Assembly: GCF_009905735.1 (NCBI RefSeq)
Contig: NZ_JAAALE010000008.1
Span: forward strand, 62,001-126,000
DNA from: Porphyrobacter sp. SLTP
GTDB taxonomy: Bacteria; Pseudomonadota; Alphaproteobacteria; Sphingomonadales; Sphingomonadaceae
Length of the DNA stretch: 64,000 nt
Direction: 5' to 3'
The translations under genes were made by a program, and so were the position numbers. The notes under the pieces were generated by a model that was not told the origin of the DNA, ran no database searches, and was given only the letters and a program-made list of their open reading frames with translations. Shown piece after piece: positions 42,852 through 51,835 of this stretch (position 1 is the first letter of the stretch; every line of letters starts with the position of its first letter).

Positions 42852-45614
42852 ATGATGGGAGAGAACCACACGCCTGATTGGGAGCACGCGCTCCACCGCG
42901 CCCGCAATCACGCGCCGTTTCTGGCGCGCGCGCTGGACCGCCAGCCGGAACTGGCCGCCCTGCTCGCCAAGGGTGAGGGCGATGCCGCGCTGGCATGGGC
43001 GCGGGCGCAGGGCGATGGGGGCGACGCCGAGGGGGCGCTCAGGCGCGAGCGGCTGGCGCTGGCGGCGGCGCTGGCGGTCGGCGATCTGGCCGGAGCATTC
43101 CCGCTGGCGCAGGTGGTGGGCGAACTCACCGCTTTTGCCGATCGCGCTCTGGACCGCGCGATCCGCACCGCGATTGCCGAACGCACCGATTCCGACGCAG
43201 CCGATGGCTTCATCGCCTTGGCCCTCGGCAAGCAAGGGGCGAGCGAGCTCAACTACTCCTCCGACATTGACCCGATCCTGCTGTTCGACCGCGAGCGCCT
43301 CGCCCGCCGCGCCACTGACGATCCGGGTGACGCGGCGCAGCGTTACGCCCGCCGGATCGTGGCCCTGCTCTCCTCGAGCACCGCCGATGGCTACGCGCTG
43401 CGGGTCGATCTGCGGCTGCGCCCCAATAGCGAAGTCAGCCCGCTGTGCGTGCCCGTCGGCTCGGCCATGACCCATTATCAGGGGCACGCGCTGGCGTGGG
43501 AGCGGGCCGCCTTCACCCGCGCCCGTGCGGCGGCGGGGGACATCGCAGCGGGCGAGGATTTCCTCAGCCAGATCCGCCCCTTCGTCTGGCGCGCCCAGCT
43601 CGATTTCGGCGCGATCGAGGAAATCCGCGCGCTCACGCACCGCATCCGCCACAGCCACGAAGGCCCGCCCGCCCCCGGGCCCGGCTTCGACGTGAAGCGC
43701 GGGCGCGGCGGCATTCGCGAGATTGAGTTCTACGCGCAGACCCACCAGCTGATCCACGGCGGGCGCGACACATCGCTGAGGGTGCGCGGCACCCGCGCCG
43801 CGCTTGATGCGCTGGCGCAGGCCGGGTGGATCACAGCCGAGAACGCTGCCACGCTGGGCGCAGCCTATGACCGGCTGCGGCAGGTCGAACACCGGCTCCA
43901 GATGGTCAATGACCGCCAGACCCACGCGCTGCCCGACAGCGCTGCGCTCGATAATGTCGCGCAGCTTGACGGGCTGGCGGACGGCGCGGCGCTGGTGGCG
44001 GAATTGACCGCGATCACCGCCCGCACCGCGCGCATTTACGAAGAGCTGATCGGCCAGCCCGAGACCGTGGCCGTGCCGGTCGCCATGCCGGTCAGCGCGC
44101 TGACCCACCAGCTCGGGGAATGGGGCTATCCCGAGCCTGATACCCTCGCCGAACGGATCGAGTCCTGGCGCGATGGGCGCCATGCAGCGATCCGCAGCCC
44201 GCAGGCGGTGGCCGCGTGGGACCGGCTCGCCCCAGCCCTGCTCCAGGCGATGGCGGCGAGCGATGACCCGATGCGCGCGATCACCCGGTGGGAGCGCATC
44301 ATCGAAAGCGTGCCTTCGGCGATCACGACCTTCCGCCTGCTTGATGCGCGGCCCGATCTCACCCGGCGGCTGGTGGCGGCCCTCACCCTCGCCCCCGTGT
44401 TGTCGGACGAATTGGCGCGCAAGCCCGAACTGCTCGACACGCTGATCGATCGCGATGCGCTCGACCTGCCGGGCGATGTGCCGCAGATCATGGCGCGGAT
44501 GCGCGGGGCGGCGATCCGGGCGGATTACGAGGCACTGCTTGATGCGATCCGCATCATCACCGGGGAAATCCGTTTCGCGCTCGGCATCCAGCTGATCGAA
44601 GGGCTGGCCGACCCGCTCGACATCGCCCGCGCCCTGTCACGCACCGCCGAAGCGGCGATGCAATTGGCGGCCGAAGCGACAGTGCAGGAATTCGCGGCCA
44701 AGCATGGGCGAGTGCCGGATAGCGAGTTGCTGATCCTCGGCCTCGGGCGGCTCGGCGGCGGGGCGCTGACCCATGCCTCGGACCTCGATATCGTCTACCT
44801 GTTCACTGGCGATTTCGCCGCGCAATCGGATGGCGCGCGGCCCTTGGGAGCGACGGTCTATTACAATCGCCTCGCCAGCCGGGTCAGCGCCGCACTCTCG
44901 GTGCCGACCGCGCAGGGCGCGCTTTACGAGGTCGACACGCGGCTCCGGCCGCAGGGCAACCAGGGGCCACTGGCGGTCAGCTGCGCAGCCTTTGGCAAGT
45001 ATCAGCGCGAAGCGGCATGGACGTGGGAGCACATGGCGCTCGCCCGTGCACGGGTGCTTTATGGTTCGCCGCAAGCGCGCGCCGAGCTGGAAGATGTGCT
45101 CGCTGAAGTCCTGCACGCCCCGCGTGACCGGGCGGCTCTGCGCGATGCCGTGCTGGAAATGCGGGCCGAGATGGCGAAGCACAAGCCCGCCAGCGGCCCG
45201 GTCGATGCCAAGCTGGCGCGCGGCGGCCTCGTCGATATCGAGTTCCTCGTCCACTATCTGCAATTGAAGGGCGAAGCGGCCGACGGCACCCCGCTGGCCC
45301 AGACGGCACGCCGCGCGCTCGATCCCGATCTAGCCACGGCGCTGGAGGGGCTGATTGCGGCCGGCCTGCTCCCCGCCAGCCTTGCCGCGCCGCACGCGCT
45401 GATGAGCCGGATGCTGGTCGCCGGACGCCTGCTCGCCCCCGATGGCCGCGAACCTCCGCCGAGCGGTGCGCGAGCGCTGGCGCGGGCGTGCGGGTGTGAC
45501 AGCTACGAAGCTTTGCTCGAAGCCTTCGCCGCCGCGCGCCACGAGGTCGCGCAGGCATGGAAACAAATCTTGGGCACAGACATTCTCGCTACCGAACAGG
45601 AGAACCCCGCATGA
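42852..45614 (+). CDS. glnE: Bifunctional glutamine synthetase adenylyltransferase/deadenylase
   Basis: GlnE adds or removes AMP on glutamine synthetase in response to PII and glutamine. The 920-residue product has the two nucleotidyltransferase cores expected: GKQGASELNYSSDIDPILLF near 130 (deadenylylating half) and LGRLGGGALTHASDLDIVYL near 640 (adenylylating half), with helical linkers such as GRGGIREIEFYAQTHQLIHG. Full length. Its stop overlaps the bcp start by 4 bp. Confidence 0.96.
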   Translation: MMGENHTPDWEHALHRARNHAPFLARALDRQPELAALLAKGEGDAALAWARAQGDGGDAEGALRRERLALAAALAVGDLAGAFPLAQVVGELTAFADRALDRAIRTAIAERTDSDAADGFIALALGKQGASELNYSSDIDPILLFDRERLARRATDDPGDAAQRYARRIVALLSSSTADGYALRVDLRLRPNSEVSPLCVPVGSAMTHYQGHALAWERAAFTRARAAAGDIAAGEDFLSQIRPFVWRAQLDFGAIEEIRALTHRIRHSHEGPPAPGPGFDVKRGRGGIREIEFYAQTHQLIHGGRDTSLRVRGTRAALDALAQAGWITAENAATLGAAYDRLRQVEHRLQMVNDRQTHALPDSAALDNVAQLDGLADGAALVAELTAITARTARIYEELIGQPETVAVPVAMPVSALTHQLGEWGYPEPDTLAERIESWRDGRHAAIRSPQAVAAWDRLAPALLQAMAASDDPMRAITRWERIIESVPSAITTFRLLDARPDLTRRLVAALTLAPVLSDELARKPELLDTLIDRDALDLPGDVPQIMARMRGAAIRADYEALLDAIRIITGEIRFALGIQLIEGLADPLDIARALSRTAEAAMQLAAEATVQEFAAKHGRVPDSELLILGLGRLGGGALTHASDLDIVYLFTGDFAAQSDGARPLGATVYYNRLASRVSAALSVPTAQGALYEVDTRLRPQGNQGPLAVSCAAFGKYQREAAWTWEHMALARARVLYGSPQARAELEDVLAEVLHAPRDRAALRDAVLEMRAEMAKHKPASGPVDAKLARGGLVDIEFLVHYLQLKGEAADGTPLAQTARRALDPDLATALEGLIAAGLLPASLAAPHALMSRMLVAGRLLAPDGREPPPSGARALARACGCDSYEALLEAFAAARHEVAQAWKQILGTDILATEQENPA

Positions 45615-46084
45615 GCAATTTCCCCGGCGTCGGCGACGCCATCCCCGATATCGCCATGGAAACCCCCGAGGGCGGCCAGGTGAAGCCTTCGGACTTCGCC
45701 GGATCGAAGCTGGTGATCTTCTTCTACCCCAAGGACGACACCCCCGGCTGCACCACCGAGAACAAGGATTTCTCCGCGCTCAAGGCCGACTTCGAAGCGG
45801 CGAGCACAAAGCTGCTCGGCGTCAGCAAGGACCCGGCCAAGAAGCACGCCAAGTTCATCGCCAAGCACGGCCTCACCGCCCCGTTGGCGACTGATGCGGA
45901 AGAAGGCGGCCTCTCCGACGCGCTGGGCGTGTGGGCGGAAAAGCAGATGTACGGCAAGACCTACATGGGCATGGTGCGTGCGACCTATCTGGTGGGCGCC
46001 GACGGGAAAATCGCGCGCATCTGGGACAAGGTGAAGGTGGCCGGCCACGCCGAAGAGGTTCTGGCGGTAGCTAAAGCACTCTAA
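45611..46084 (+). CDS. bcp: BCP/PrxQ-type thioredoxin-dependent peroxiredoxin, 1-Cys-like
   Basis: The 157-residue product is a BCP-type peroxiredoxin with PKDDTPGCTTENKDF; the peroxidatic Cys is residue 47. In E. coli BCP a resolving Cys sits five residues later; here that place is Lys/Asp, and no other Cys is visible, so it should work as a 1-Cys enzyme with an external thiol. VGADGKIARIWDKVKVAGHA closes the fold. The ATG overlaps the glnE stop (ATGA), so translation is coupled. Confidence 0.94.
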   Translation: MSNFPGVGDAIPDIAMETPEGGQVKPSDFAGSKLVIFFYPKDDTPGCTTENKDFSALKADFEAASTKLLGVSKDPAKKHAKFIAKHGLTAPLATDAEEGGLSDALGVWAEKQMYGKTYMGMVRATYLVGADGKIARIWDKVKVAGHAEEVLAVAKAL

Positions 46085-46093
46085 CGCACCTTC

Positions 46094-46885
46094 ATGACAA
46101 CCATCGCCCGCGCCATCCGTTCAGCCCTGCTGACCGCCGACCCGCGCGCCAAGTGCTTCGCCACCCGGCAGGTGGCGCGGGACTGGCGCATGGGGAAGCT
46201 TGCGTGGGACTTCGACGTGGCGATGCCGGGCCAGCCCGCCTGGCCCGACGCGCCCGAACTGCTGTCGCCGGGCCAGATGCCGAAGCGCCGCAAGGGCGGC
46301 AGCGAACGCGGGCGAATCGCGCTGTGGCACAGCCTTGCCCATATCGAATTCGTCGCGATTGATCTGGCGCTCGACATGGCGGGGCGGTTCGGGGCCGAGA
46401 TGGGGCGCGAATTCGTCAGCGATTTCATGGATGTGGCAGCGGACGAGGCGATGCATTTCGCCCTGCTGGCGCGAAAACTCGAACAGCTCGGCAGCCATTA
46501 CGGCGCGCTGCCCGCCCATGCCGGGCTGTGGGAAGCGGCCCACGAAACGCGCGATGATGTCGCCGCGCGGCTCGCCGTGGTGCCGATGGTGCTCGAAGCG
46601 CGGGGGCTGGATGTGACGCCTGCGACGCTCGACCGGGTGCGTGCGAGCGGCGATGAGGGCGGGGCAAAGATCCTCTCGCGGATACTTGACGACGAAATTC
46701 GCCATGTCGCGGCAGGCACCAAGCACTTTTTGCGATGCGCGGAACTGACGCAGTCTGAGCCCGAATCCCTTTGGCAGAGCCTCGTAAAGCGGCACTTCAA
46801 AGGTCACGTTAAGCCACCGTTCAACGACTCAGCGCGTCTTGCAGCCGGTTTGTCGCGTGGTTTCTATGCAGAGATTGCGCATTAA
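46094..46885 (+). CDS. DUF455 ferritin-like protein
   Basis: The 263-residue helical protein has carboxylate/His clusters of a ferritin-like di-metal site: AHIEFVAIDLALDMAG, DVAADEAMHFALLARKLEQL, MVLEARGLDVTP and LDDEIRHVAAGTKHF. That is the DUF455 pattern. Members are often annotated as rhamnosyltransferase-related or ferritin-like, but the true function is not established. It starts 9 bp after bcp, so glnE-bcp-DUF455 is likely one operon. Confidence 0.88.
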   Translation: MTTIARAIRSALLTADPRAKCFATRQVARDWRMGKLAWDFDVAMPGQPAWPDAPELLSPGQMPKRRKGGSERGRIALWHSLAHIEFVAIDLALDMAGRFGAEMGREFVSDFMDVAADEAMHFALLARKLEQLGSHYGALPAHAGLWEAAHETRDDVAARLAVVPMVLEARGLDVTPATLDRVRASGDEGGAKILSRILDDEIRHVAAGTKHFLRCAELTQSEPESLWQSLVKRHFKGHVKPPFNDSARLAAGLSRGFYAEIAH

Positions 46886-46978
46886 CGACTCACCCGGATA
46901 ACAACGCTTCAAGAAAGGCGCGCAACAGACGTGCTGGGGCATTCAACGGCGAAAGCTGCTATCGGGATTCGGGTCAGT

Positions 46979-47719
46979 ATGAAATTTGCCGTGCGCCACA
47001 TGCTGAAGCTTGCTGTGTCAGCTGCTTCAGCCATTCTGGTCTCCGCTGCCGCTCCGGCATTCGCCAACACCGCCAATTCCGCCACCACTGCCACCAGCGC
47101 CGACGTGACCCAGCCGCTCCGCGAAGGTCAGCCCGAAGTGGTCGACACGGGCGATGCCCGCTTCAAGTCGCTTTTTTCCAGCTGGACCGCGATGGAGCGT
47201 ACCAGCCCCACGCTCGGATCCGGCGCCGAGGTGACCGCCTATTCTTCCCCGATCCCGCAGCGCGCCGTTTCGGTGCCGTCGCGCATGCCGCTTGAAGGCG
47301 CATCGCTGACCAGCGGCTTCGGAATGCGCACGCACCCGGTGCTCGGCGGGCGCCGCGCCCACGCCGGGATCGATCTCGCTGCGCCGACCGGCACCCCGGT
47401 CTATGCCACCGCTGACGGCGTGATCGGCCGCGCCGACTGGTATTCGAGCTATGGCCTTTACATCAGCATCAATCACGGTGCTTCGATGGAAACGCGCTAC
47501 GCCCACCTCTCGCGTCTGGCAGTGGCTGCGGGCGACAATGTGAAGAAGGGCGACCTCATCGGCTACGTCGGTTCGACCGGCCGTTCGACCGGCCCGCACC
47601 TGCATTACGAAGTCCGCGTTGACGGGCTTGCAGTCAATCCGATTCCGTATATGGTAGAGAGCGAAGCACAGCTGGCTTACGCCCGCGATGCTCGTCTGAC
47701 CGGCCAGGGTGGCGAATAA
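46979..47719 (+). CDS. Exported M23-family (LytM) metallopeptidase
   Basis: The 246-residue product has a signal peptide (MLKLAVSAASAILVSAAAPAFA) and a C-terminal M23 domain from about 120: SGFGMRTHPVLGGRRAHAGI, with the zinc ligands in HAGID and HLHYEV, and TRYAHLSRLAVAAGDNVKKG between them. These enzymes cut or, when ligands are lost, regulate cleavage of peptidoglycan cross-bridges; all ligands are kept here. The ATG at 46979 is chosen since it starts the signal peptide. A three-hairpin tract follows the stop. Confidence 0.92.
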   Translation: MKFAVRHMLKLAVSAASAILVSAAAPAFANTANSATTATSADVTQPLREGQPEVVDTGDARFKSLFSSWTAMERTSPTLGSGAEVTAYSSPIPQRAVSVPSRMPLEGASLTSGFGMRTHPVLGGRRAHAGIDLAAPTGTPVYATADGVIGRADWYSSYGLYISINHGASMETRYAHLSRLAVAAGDNVKKGDLIGYVGSTGRSTGPHLHYEVRVDGLAVNPIPYMVESEAQLAYARDARLTGQGGE

Positions 47720-47760
47720 GCGACCCTCACGATAGGCTCCGGCGAGTAGGCTTCACGAGA

Positions 47761-47807
47761 TTGCCCGCTGTAAGTGGGCCGGACATTGGAGAGGGTGTCC
47801 GATCATT
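47761..47807 (+). other. Two short hairpins before the M23 terminator
   Basis: CCCGC-TGTAA-GTGGG (about 47764-47778) and GGACA-TTGGAGAGGG-TGTCC (about 47781-47800) lie between the peptidase stop and the terminator hairpin. Together they could be a structured 3' UTR or a small RNA released from it. There is no coding potential. Confidence 0.35.
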
Positions 47808-47836
47808 GGCGGCGGGTTTACCCGCCGCCTTTTTTT
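47808..47836 (+). terminator. Intrinsic terminator after the M23 peptidase gene
   Basis: GGCGGCGGG-TTTA-CCCGCCGCC followed by seven Ts. Confidence 0.93.
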
Positions 47837-47974
47837 GTGCCCTCGTGATCGCCAGCTTCGCGCCTCACTCCCCGCACGATAAGTAGCATTTTCCATACCG
47901 TTTTTGCTTGCGGGGCCGCGCGCCTCGCGTAATTTCCTCTCCAAGCCATGCAAATGGCAAGGGAGAGAGAAACC

Positions 47975-49522
47975 ATGTCGATGCATCCGATCGCGCACGC
48001 CGCGACCCGCCCTGATCATCCCGCTGTCATCATGACCGGATCAGGCAAGCAGATCACCTATGGCGCAATGGAAGCGGAATCGAACCGCTTTGCCCACTTG
48101 CTGCGCGCCCGGGGCATCAATCAGGGCGATGCCTTTGCGGTGCTGCTGGAAAACCGGATCGAGTATTTCACCCTGATCTGGGGCTCGCAGCGCGCGGGCA
48201 CGATGCTGGTGCCGATCTCGTCGCGCCTGACCGCGCCCGAGGCTGCCTATATCATCCGCGATGCGCAGGCCACGCTGCTGATCACCAGCGGCTATTTCAC
48301 CGAGATCCTCGGCGATATCCGCAAGGAGTGTCCCGGCCTTGAGGTGCTGATGATGGATTCCGGCGACGCGGAAGATTTCGCCGCCGCGCTTGCCGCCCAG
48401 CCGACCACTCCGATCCCCGATCAGCGCGCCGGGATGGTGATGCTCTATTCCTCGGGCACCACCGGCCGCCCCAAGGGCATCCGCCCCGCCCCGCCCGAAG
48501 ATCCCGATCCGCAGGCGCCCGTCCCGCTGCTCGGCCTCGCCACGATGGGCGCGGGGATGCCGGCGGACGGCACGATGGTCTATCTCTCCCCCGCCCCGCT
48601 CTACCACGCGGCCCCCATCGGCTGGTGCTCGATCGTCCACCGGCTTGGCGGGACGGTGGTGATGATGGAGAAGTTCGATCCCGAGGAAGCCTTGAAGGCG
48701 ATCGAGCGCTACAAGGTAACCGACAGCCAGTGGGTGCCGACCCATTTCGTGCGCTTCCTCAAGCTCGATCCGGCGGTGCGCACCCGTTACGACCTTTCGA
48801 GCCACAAGCGCGCGCTCCACGCCGCCGCGCCCTGCCCCGTGCCGATCAAGCGCGAGATGATCGAATGGTGGGGGCCGATCGTGAACGAATACTACGCCGG
48901 CTCCGAAATGATCGGGATGACGCTGGTGAAGTCCGAACACTGGCTCGCCAAGCCCGGCACGGTCGGTATTGCGGTGCATGGCAAGGTCCATGTCTGCGGG
49001 CCGGAGGGCGAGGAGCTTCCCGCCGGGCAGGATGGCCTCATCTTCTTCGAGAACGTCAATCTCCCCACCTATCACAACGATCCCGCCAAGACCGCCGAAG
49101 CGATGCACCCCAGCGGGTGGATGACGCTTGGCGATATCGGCCATCTCGACAGCGACGGCTTCCTGTTCCTCACCGACCGCAAGAGCCACATGATCATCTC
49201 CGGCGGGGTGAACATCTACCCGCAGGAGATCGAGAACCTGCTCGTCACCCACCCCAAGGTGATGGACGCCGCCGTGATCGGCGCGCCTTGCCCTGATCTG
49301 GGCGAGAAGGTGGTGGCGGTGGTGCAGCCCAAGGACATGGCGCAGGCCGGGCCGGGGCTGGAGGCGGAGCTGCGCGACTTCCTCAGCGCCAGCCTCTCCA
49401 AGATCAAGATGCCCAAGCTGTTCGACTTCCGCCCCGAACTCCCGCGCGAAGCCAATGGCAAGCTCTACAAGCGCGAGCTGCGGGATGAATACGCTGCCAA
49501 GGCAAAGGCCGACGCAGCGTGA
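47975..49522 (+). CDS. Acyl-CoA synthetase (AMP-forming)
   Basis: The 515-residue ANL-family ligase has the AMP-binding motif MLYSSGTTGRPKGIRP (about 156-171), the adenylate motif EYYAGSEMIG, and the C-terminal hinge and Lys region LFLTDRKSHMIISGGVNIYP with EANGKLYKREL carrying the catalytic Lys. It activates a carboxylic acid to its CoA thioester. The start at 47975 follows AGGGAGAGAGAAACC, a good ribosome binding site, so the longer ORF is rejected. Its stop overlaps the P450 gene's GTG start, so the two act together, probably on a hydrophobic acid such as a terpenoid, steroid or fatty-acid side chain. Confidence 0.92.
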   Translation: MSMHPIAHAATRPDHPAVIMTGSGKQITYGAMEAESNRFAHLLRARGINQGDAFAVLLENRIEYFTLIWGSQRAGTMLVPISSRLTAPEAAYIIRDAQATLLITSGYFTEILGDIRKECPGLEVLMMDSGDAEDFAAALAAQPTTPIPDQRAGMVMLYSSGTTGRPKGIRPAPPEDPDPQAPVPLLGLATMGAGMPADGTMVYLSPAPLYHAAPIGWCSIVHRLGGTVVMMEKFDPEEALKAIERYKVTDSQWVPTHFVRFLKLDPAVRTRYDLSSHKRALHAAAPCPVPIKREMIEWWGPIVNEYYAGSEMIGMTLVKSEHWLAKPGTVGIAVHGKVHVCGPEGEELPAGQDGLIFFENVNLPTYHNDPAKTAEAMHPSGWMTLGDIGHLDSDGFLFLTDRKSHMIISGGVNIYPQEIENLLVTHPKVMDAAVIGAPCPDLGEKVVAVVQPKDMAQAGPGLEAELRDFLSASLSKIKMPKLFDFRPELPREANGKLYKRELRDEYAAKAKADAA

Positions 49523-50817
49523 GCGGGGAGGCGGTGCTTTCGGGCGACGTCGCCCGCAAGGTCATCGATCCGCACGCCTATGCCGAATGGGACGGGCTGC
49601 TCGACACCTTCGATCATATCCGCGCCACCACGCCCGTCGCCAAGGTGCAGCCCGACACGCCGGGGCTGTTCGACCCGTTCTGGCTCGTCACCAGCTATGA
49701 CGATGTGATGCGGATTTCGAAGGACAACGCTGCCTTCCTCAACAACCCGCGCCCGGTGGTGTTCAGCTTCAATCAGGCGATCGAATTCAGCCGCGCGGCG
49801 ACCGGATCGAACATGCTGGTCGATTCGCTGGTGGTGTTCGACGCGCCGATCCACCCCAAGTATCGCAAGCTGACGCAGGAATGGTTCATGCCGCGGAACC
49901 TCGCACGGCTCGAGGATGAACTGCGCGCGCTGGCGGCCCGCACGGTCGACCGGATGCTGGAACAGGGGGCCTCGGGCGAGGTGGACTTCGTCAAGGAAGT
50001 CTCCGGCCCCTATCCCTTGCGCGTCGTCATGCAAATCCTCGGCGTCCCCCCGGAGGACGAGTTCCGAATGCAGATGCTCACCCAGCAATTGTTCGGCGGG
50101 CAGGACAAGGACCTGTCGGGCAGCGGCATGGATCAGATGACGCCCGAACAGGTGGTGCAGATCGTTGCCGGGGCGGTGAAGACTTTCGAGGATTACTTCG
50201 CCGGAATCGCCGAGGATCGCCGCAAGCACCCGACCGAGGACGTCGCCAGCGTCATCGCCAATGCGCTGGTCGATGGCCAGCCGCTCCCCCCGCGCGACAT
50301 GGCGGGCTACTACATCATCGTCGCCACCGCCGGGCATGACACCACCAGCGCCAGCACGGCGGGCGCGATGCAGGCCTTGGCGAATGACCCCGAGCAATGG
50401 GCGCGGGTCAAGGCGGACCGCTCGCTCCTGCCCGGCATCGTCGAGGAAGCGATCCGCTGGACCAGCCCGGTGCAGCACTTCATGCGCACGGCAGCCGAGG
50501 ATTGCGCGCTGGGCGGGCAGCAGGTGAAGAAGGGTGACTGGCTGATGATCAACTACGTCGCCGCCAATCACGACCCCGCGCAGTTCCCCGACCCGCGCCG
50601 GTTTGACGCCGCACGCTCGCCCAACCGCCACCTCGCATTTGGCGCGGGGGCGCACCAGTGCCTTGGCCTGCATCTGGCACGGCTGGAGATGAAGATCCTG
50701 TTCGAAGCGATCCTCGACCGGGTCGCCAGCGTGGAACCGGCAGGCGAGGCCAAGCGCGCCAGCAGCACCTTTGTCGGCGGGCTGAAAACTCTGCCGCTGC
50801 GGGTAACGGCGGCCTGA
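49519..50817 (+). CDS. Cytochrome P450, CYP108-like
   Basis: The 432-residue soluble P450 has the I-helix TAGHDTTSASTAGAM, the ExxR of the K helix in GIVEEAIRWTSPVQHFMRTA, and the heme loop HLAFGAGAHQCLGLHLARLE with its Cys ligand. The AGHDTTSAS version and the EMK after the heme loop resemble CYP108-type (terpineol) and related steroid or terpenoid oxidases rather than CYP153. The GTG start overlaps the acyl-CoA synthetase stop, so translation is coupled. The redox partners are not adjacent; the flavoprotein at 26.1-27.3 kb could supply electrons if a ferredoxin exists elsewhere. Confidence 0.9.
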   Translation: MSGEAVLSGDVARKVIDPHAYAEWDGLLDTFDHIRATTPVAKVQPDTPGLFDPFWLVTSYDDVMRISKDNAAFLNNPRPVVFSFNQAIEFSRAATGSNMLVDSLVVFDAPIHPKYRKLTQEWFMPRNLARLEDELRALAARTVDRMLEQGASGEVDFVKEVSGPYPLRVVMQILGVPPEDEFRMQMLTQQLFGGQDKDLSGSGMDQMTPEQVVQIVAGAVKTFEDYFAGIAEDRRKHPTEDVASVIANALVDGQPLPPRDMAGYYIIVATAGHDTTSASTAGAMQALANDPEQWARVKADRSLLPGIVEEAIRWTSPVQHFMRTAAEDCALGGQQVKKGDWLMINYVAANHDPAQFPDPRRFDAARSPNRHLAFGAGAHQCLGLHLARLEMKILFEAILDRVASVEPAGEAKRASSTFVGGLKTLPLRVTAA

Positions 50818-50821
50818 GCCG

Positions 50822-51700
50822 CTACTTCAGCAAGTCCAGCGCAATCGCCCGCACCTCGGCGCCCATGTCAGGGCGGGCGAGCGCGATGGCCAGCGTCGCC
50901 TCGACAAAGCCGACCTTGCTGCCGCAGTCGTAGCGCGCGCCGTCGAAGGTCACCGCGTGGAACGGCTGCTGGCCGATCATCTTGGCCATCGCGTCGGTCA
51001 GCTGGATCTCACCGCCCGCGCCCTTGCCCTGATTCTCCAGCACCCGCATCACTTCGGGCTGGAGGATGTAGCGGCCCGAGACGATCTTGTTGGACGGCGC
51101 GTCGGCCTGCGCCGGCTTCTCCACCAGCCCCCGCACCTCGGTCAACGCGCCCTGCGAAGCGCCGGGGTCGATCACGCCGTAGGACGAGACCTGCGCCATC
51201 GGCACTTCGAGCACGCTGATGAGGTTGCCGCCGACCTCGCTATAGGCCTCGACCATCTGCTTCATGCAGCCGGTGCCCCCTTCGCGGGCGACCATCAACT
51301 CATCAGGGAGGAAGATCGCAAACGGCTCGTCTCCGACAATCGCCCGGGCGCACCAGATCGCGTGGCCAAGGCCCAGCGGCACCTGCTGGCGCACCGCGAT
51401 GATGTCGCCCGGCGTGGCGCGGGTGCAATCGAGCACCGACAGGTCCTTGCCCCGCTCCGCCATGGTCTGTTCGAGTTCAAAGGCGATGTCGAAATGCTCG
51501 ACAATCCCGGTCTTCCCGCGCCCGGTGACGAAGATCATCTGTTCGATCCCCGCCTCGCGCGCTTCGTCCACCGCATACTGGATCAGCGGACGGTCAACGA
51601 CAGGGAGCAGCTCCTTGGGCACCACCTTGGTCGCGGGCAGGAAGCGGGTGCCAAGACCGGCAACGGGGAAAACGGCTTTCCGGATCGGCTTGGGAGACAT
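50822..51700 (-). CDS. galU: UTP-glucose-1-phosphate uridylyltransferase
   Basis: GalU makes UDP-glucose from UTP and glucose-1-phosphate for envelope polysaccharides. The 292-residue product begins KAVFPVAGLGTRFLPATKVV, with PKELLPVVDRPLIQYAVDEA carrying the catalytic Lys, then PLGLGHAIWCARAI and FAIFLPDEL. Full length. It is convergent with the P450 and divergent from murA, so two cell-envelope genes share the intergenic region. Confidence 0.96.
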   Translation of the reverse strand: MSPKPIRKAVFPVAGLGTRFLPATKVVPKELLPVVDRPLIQYAVDEAREAGIEQMIFVTGRGKTGIVEHFDIAFELEQTMAERGKDLSVLDCTRATPGDIIAVRQQVPLGLGHAIWCARAIVGDEPFAIFLPDELMVAREGGTGCMKQMVEAYSEVGGNLISVLEVPMAQVSSYGVIDPGASQGALTEVRGLVEKPAQADAPSNKIVSGRYILQPEVMRVLENQGKGAGGEIQLTDAMAKMIGQQPFHAVTFDGARYDCGSKVGFVEATLAIALARPDMGAEVRAIALDLLK

Positions 51701-51835
51701 GAACTGCCCTCGTTGCTTGCTTCTGGTTGCCTGATGTCCCGCGACCCGTGCCTTGCGCCATAACCGAGGTCAATGATTGATCGGAAACCGGACCCGGCGA
51801 GTTGCACGAAAGGCACTTTTCGCTAAGGCGGAATC

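Noticed and set aside
41748..44183. Agmatine deiminase extended to an 811-residue protein
   Set aside because: The extra N-terminal part is the antisense of glnE; the family N-terminus begins near 42737.
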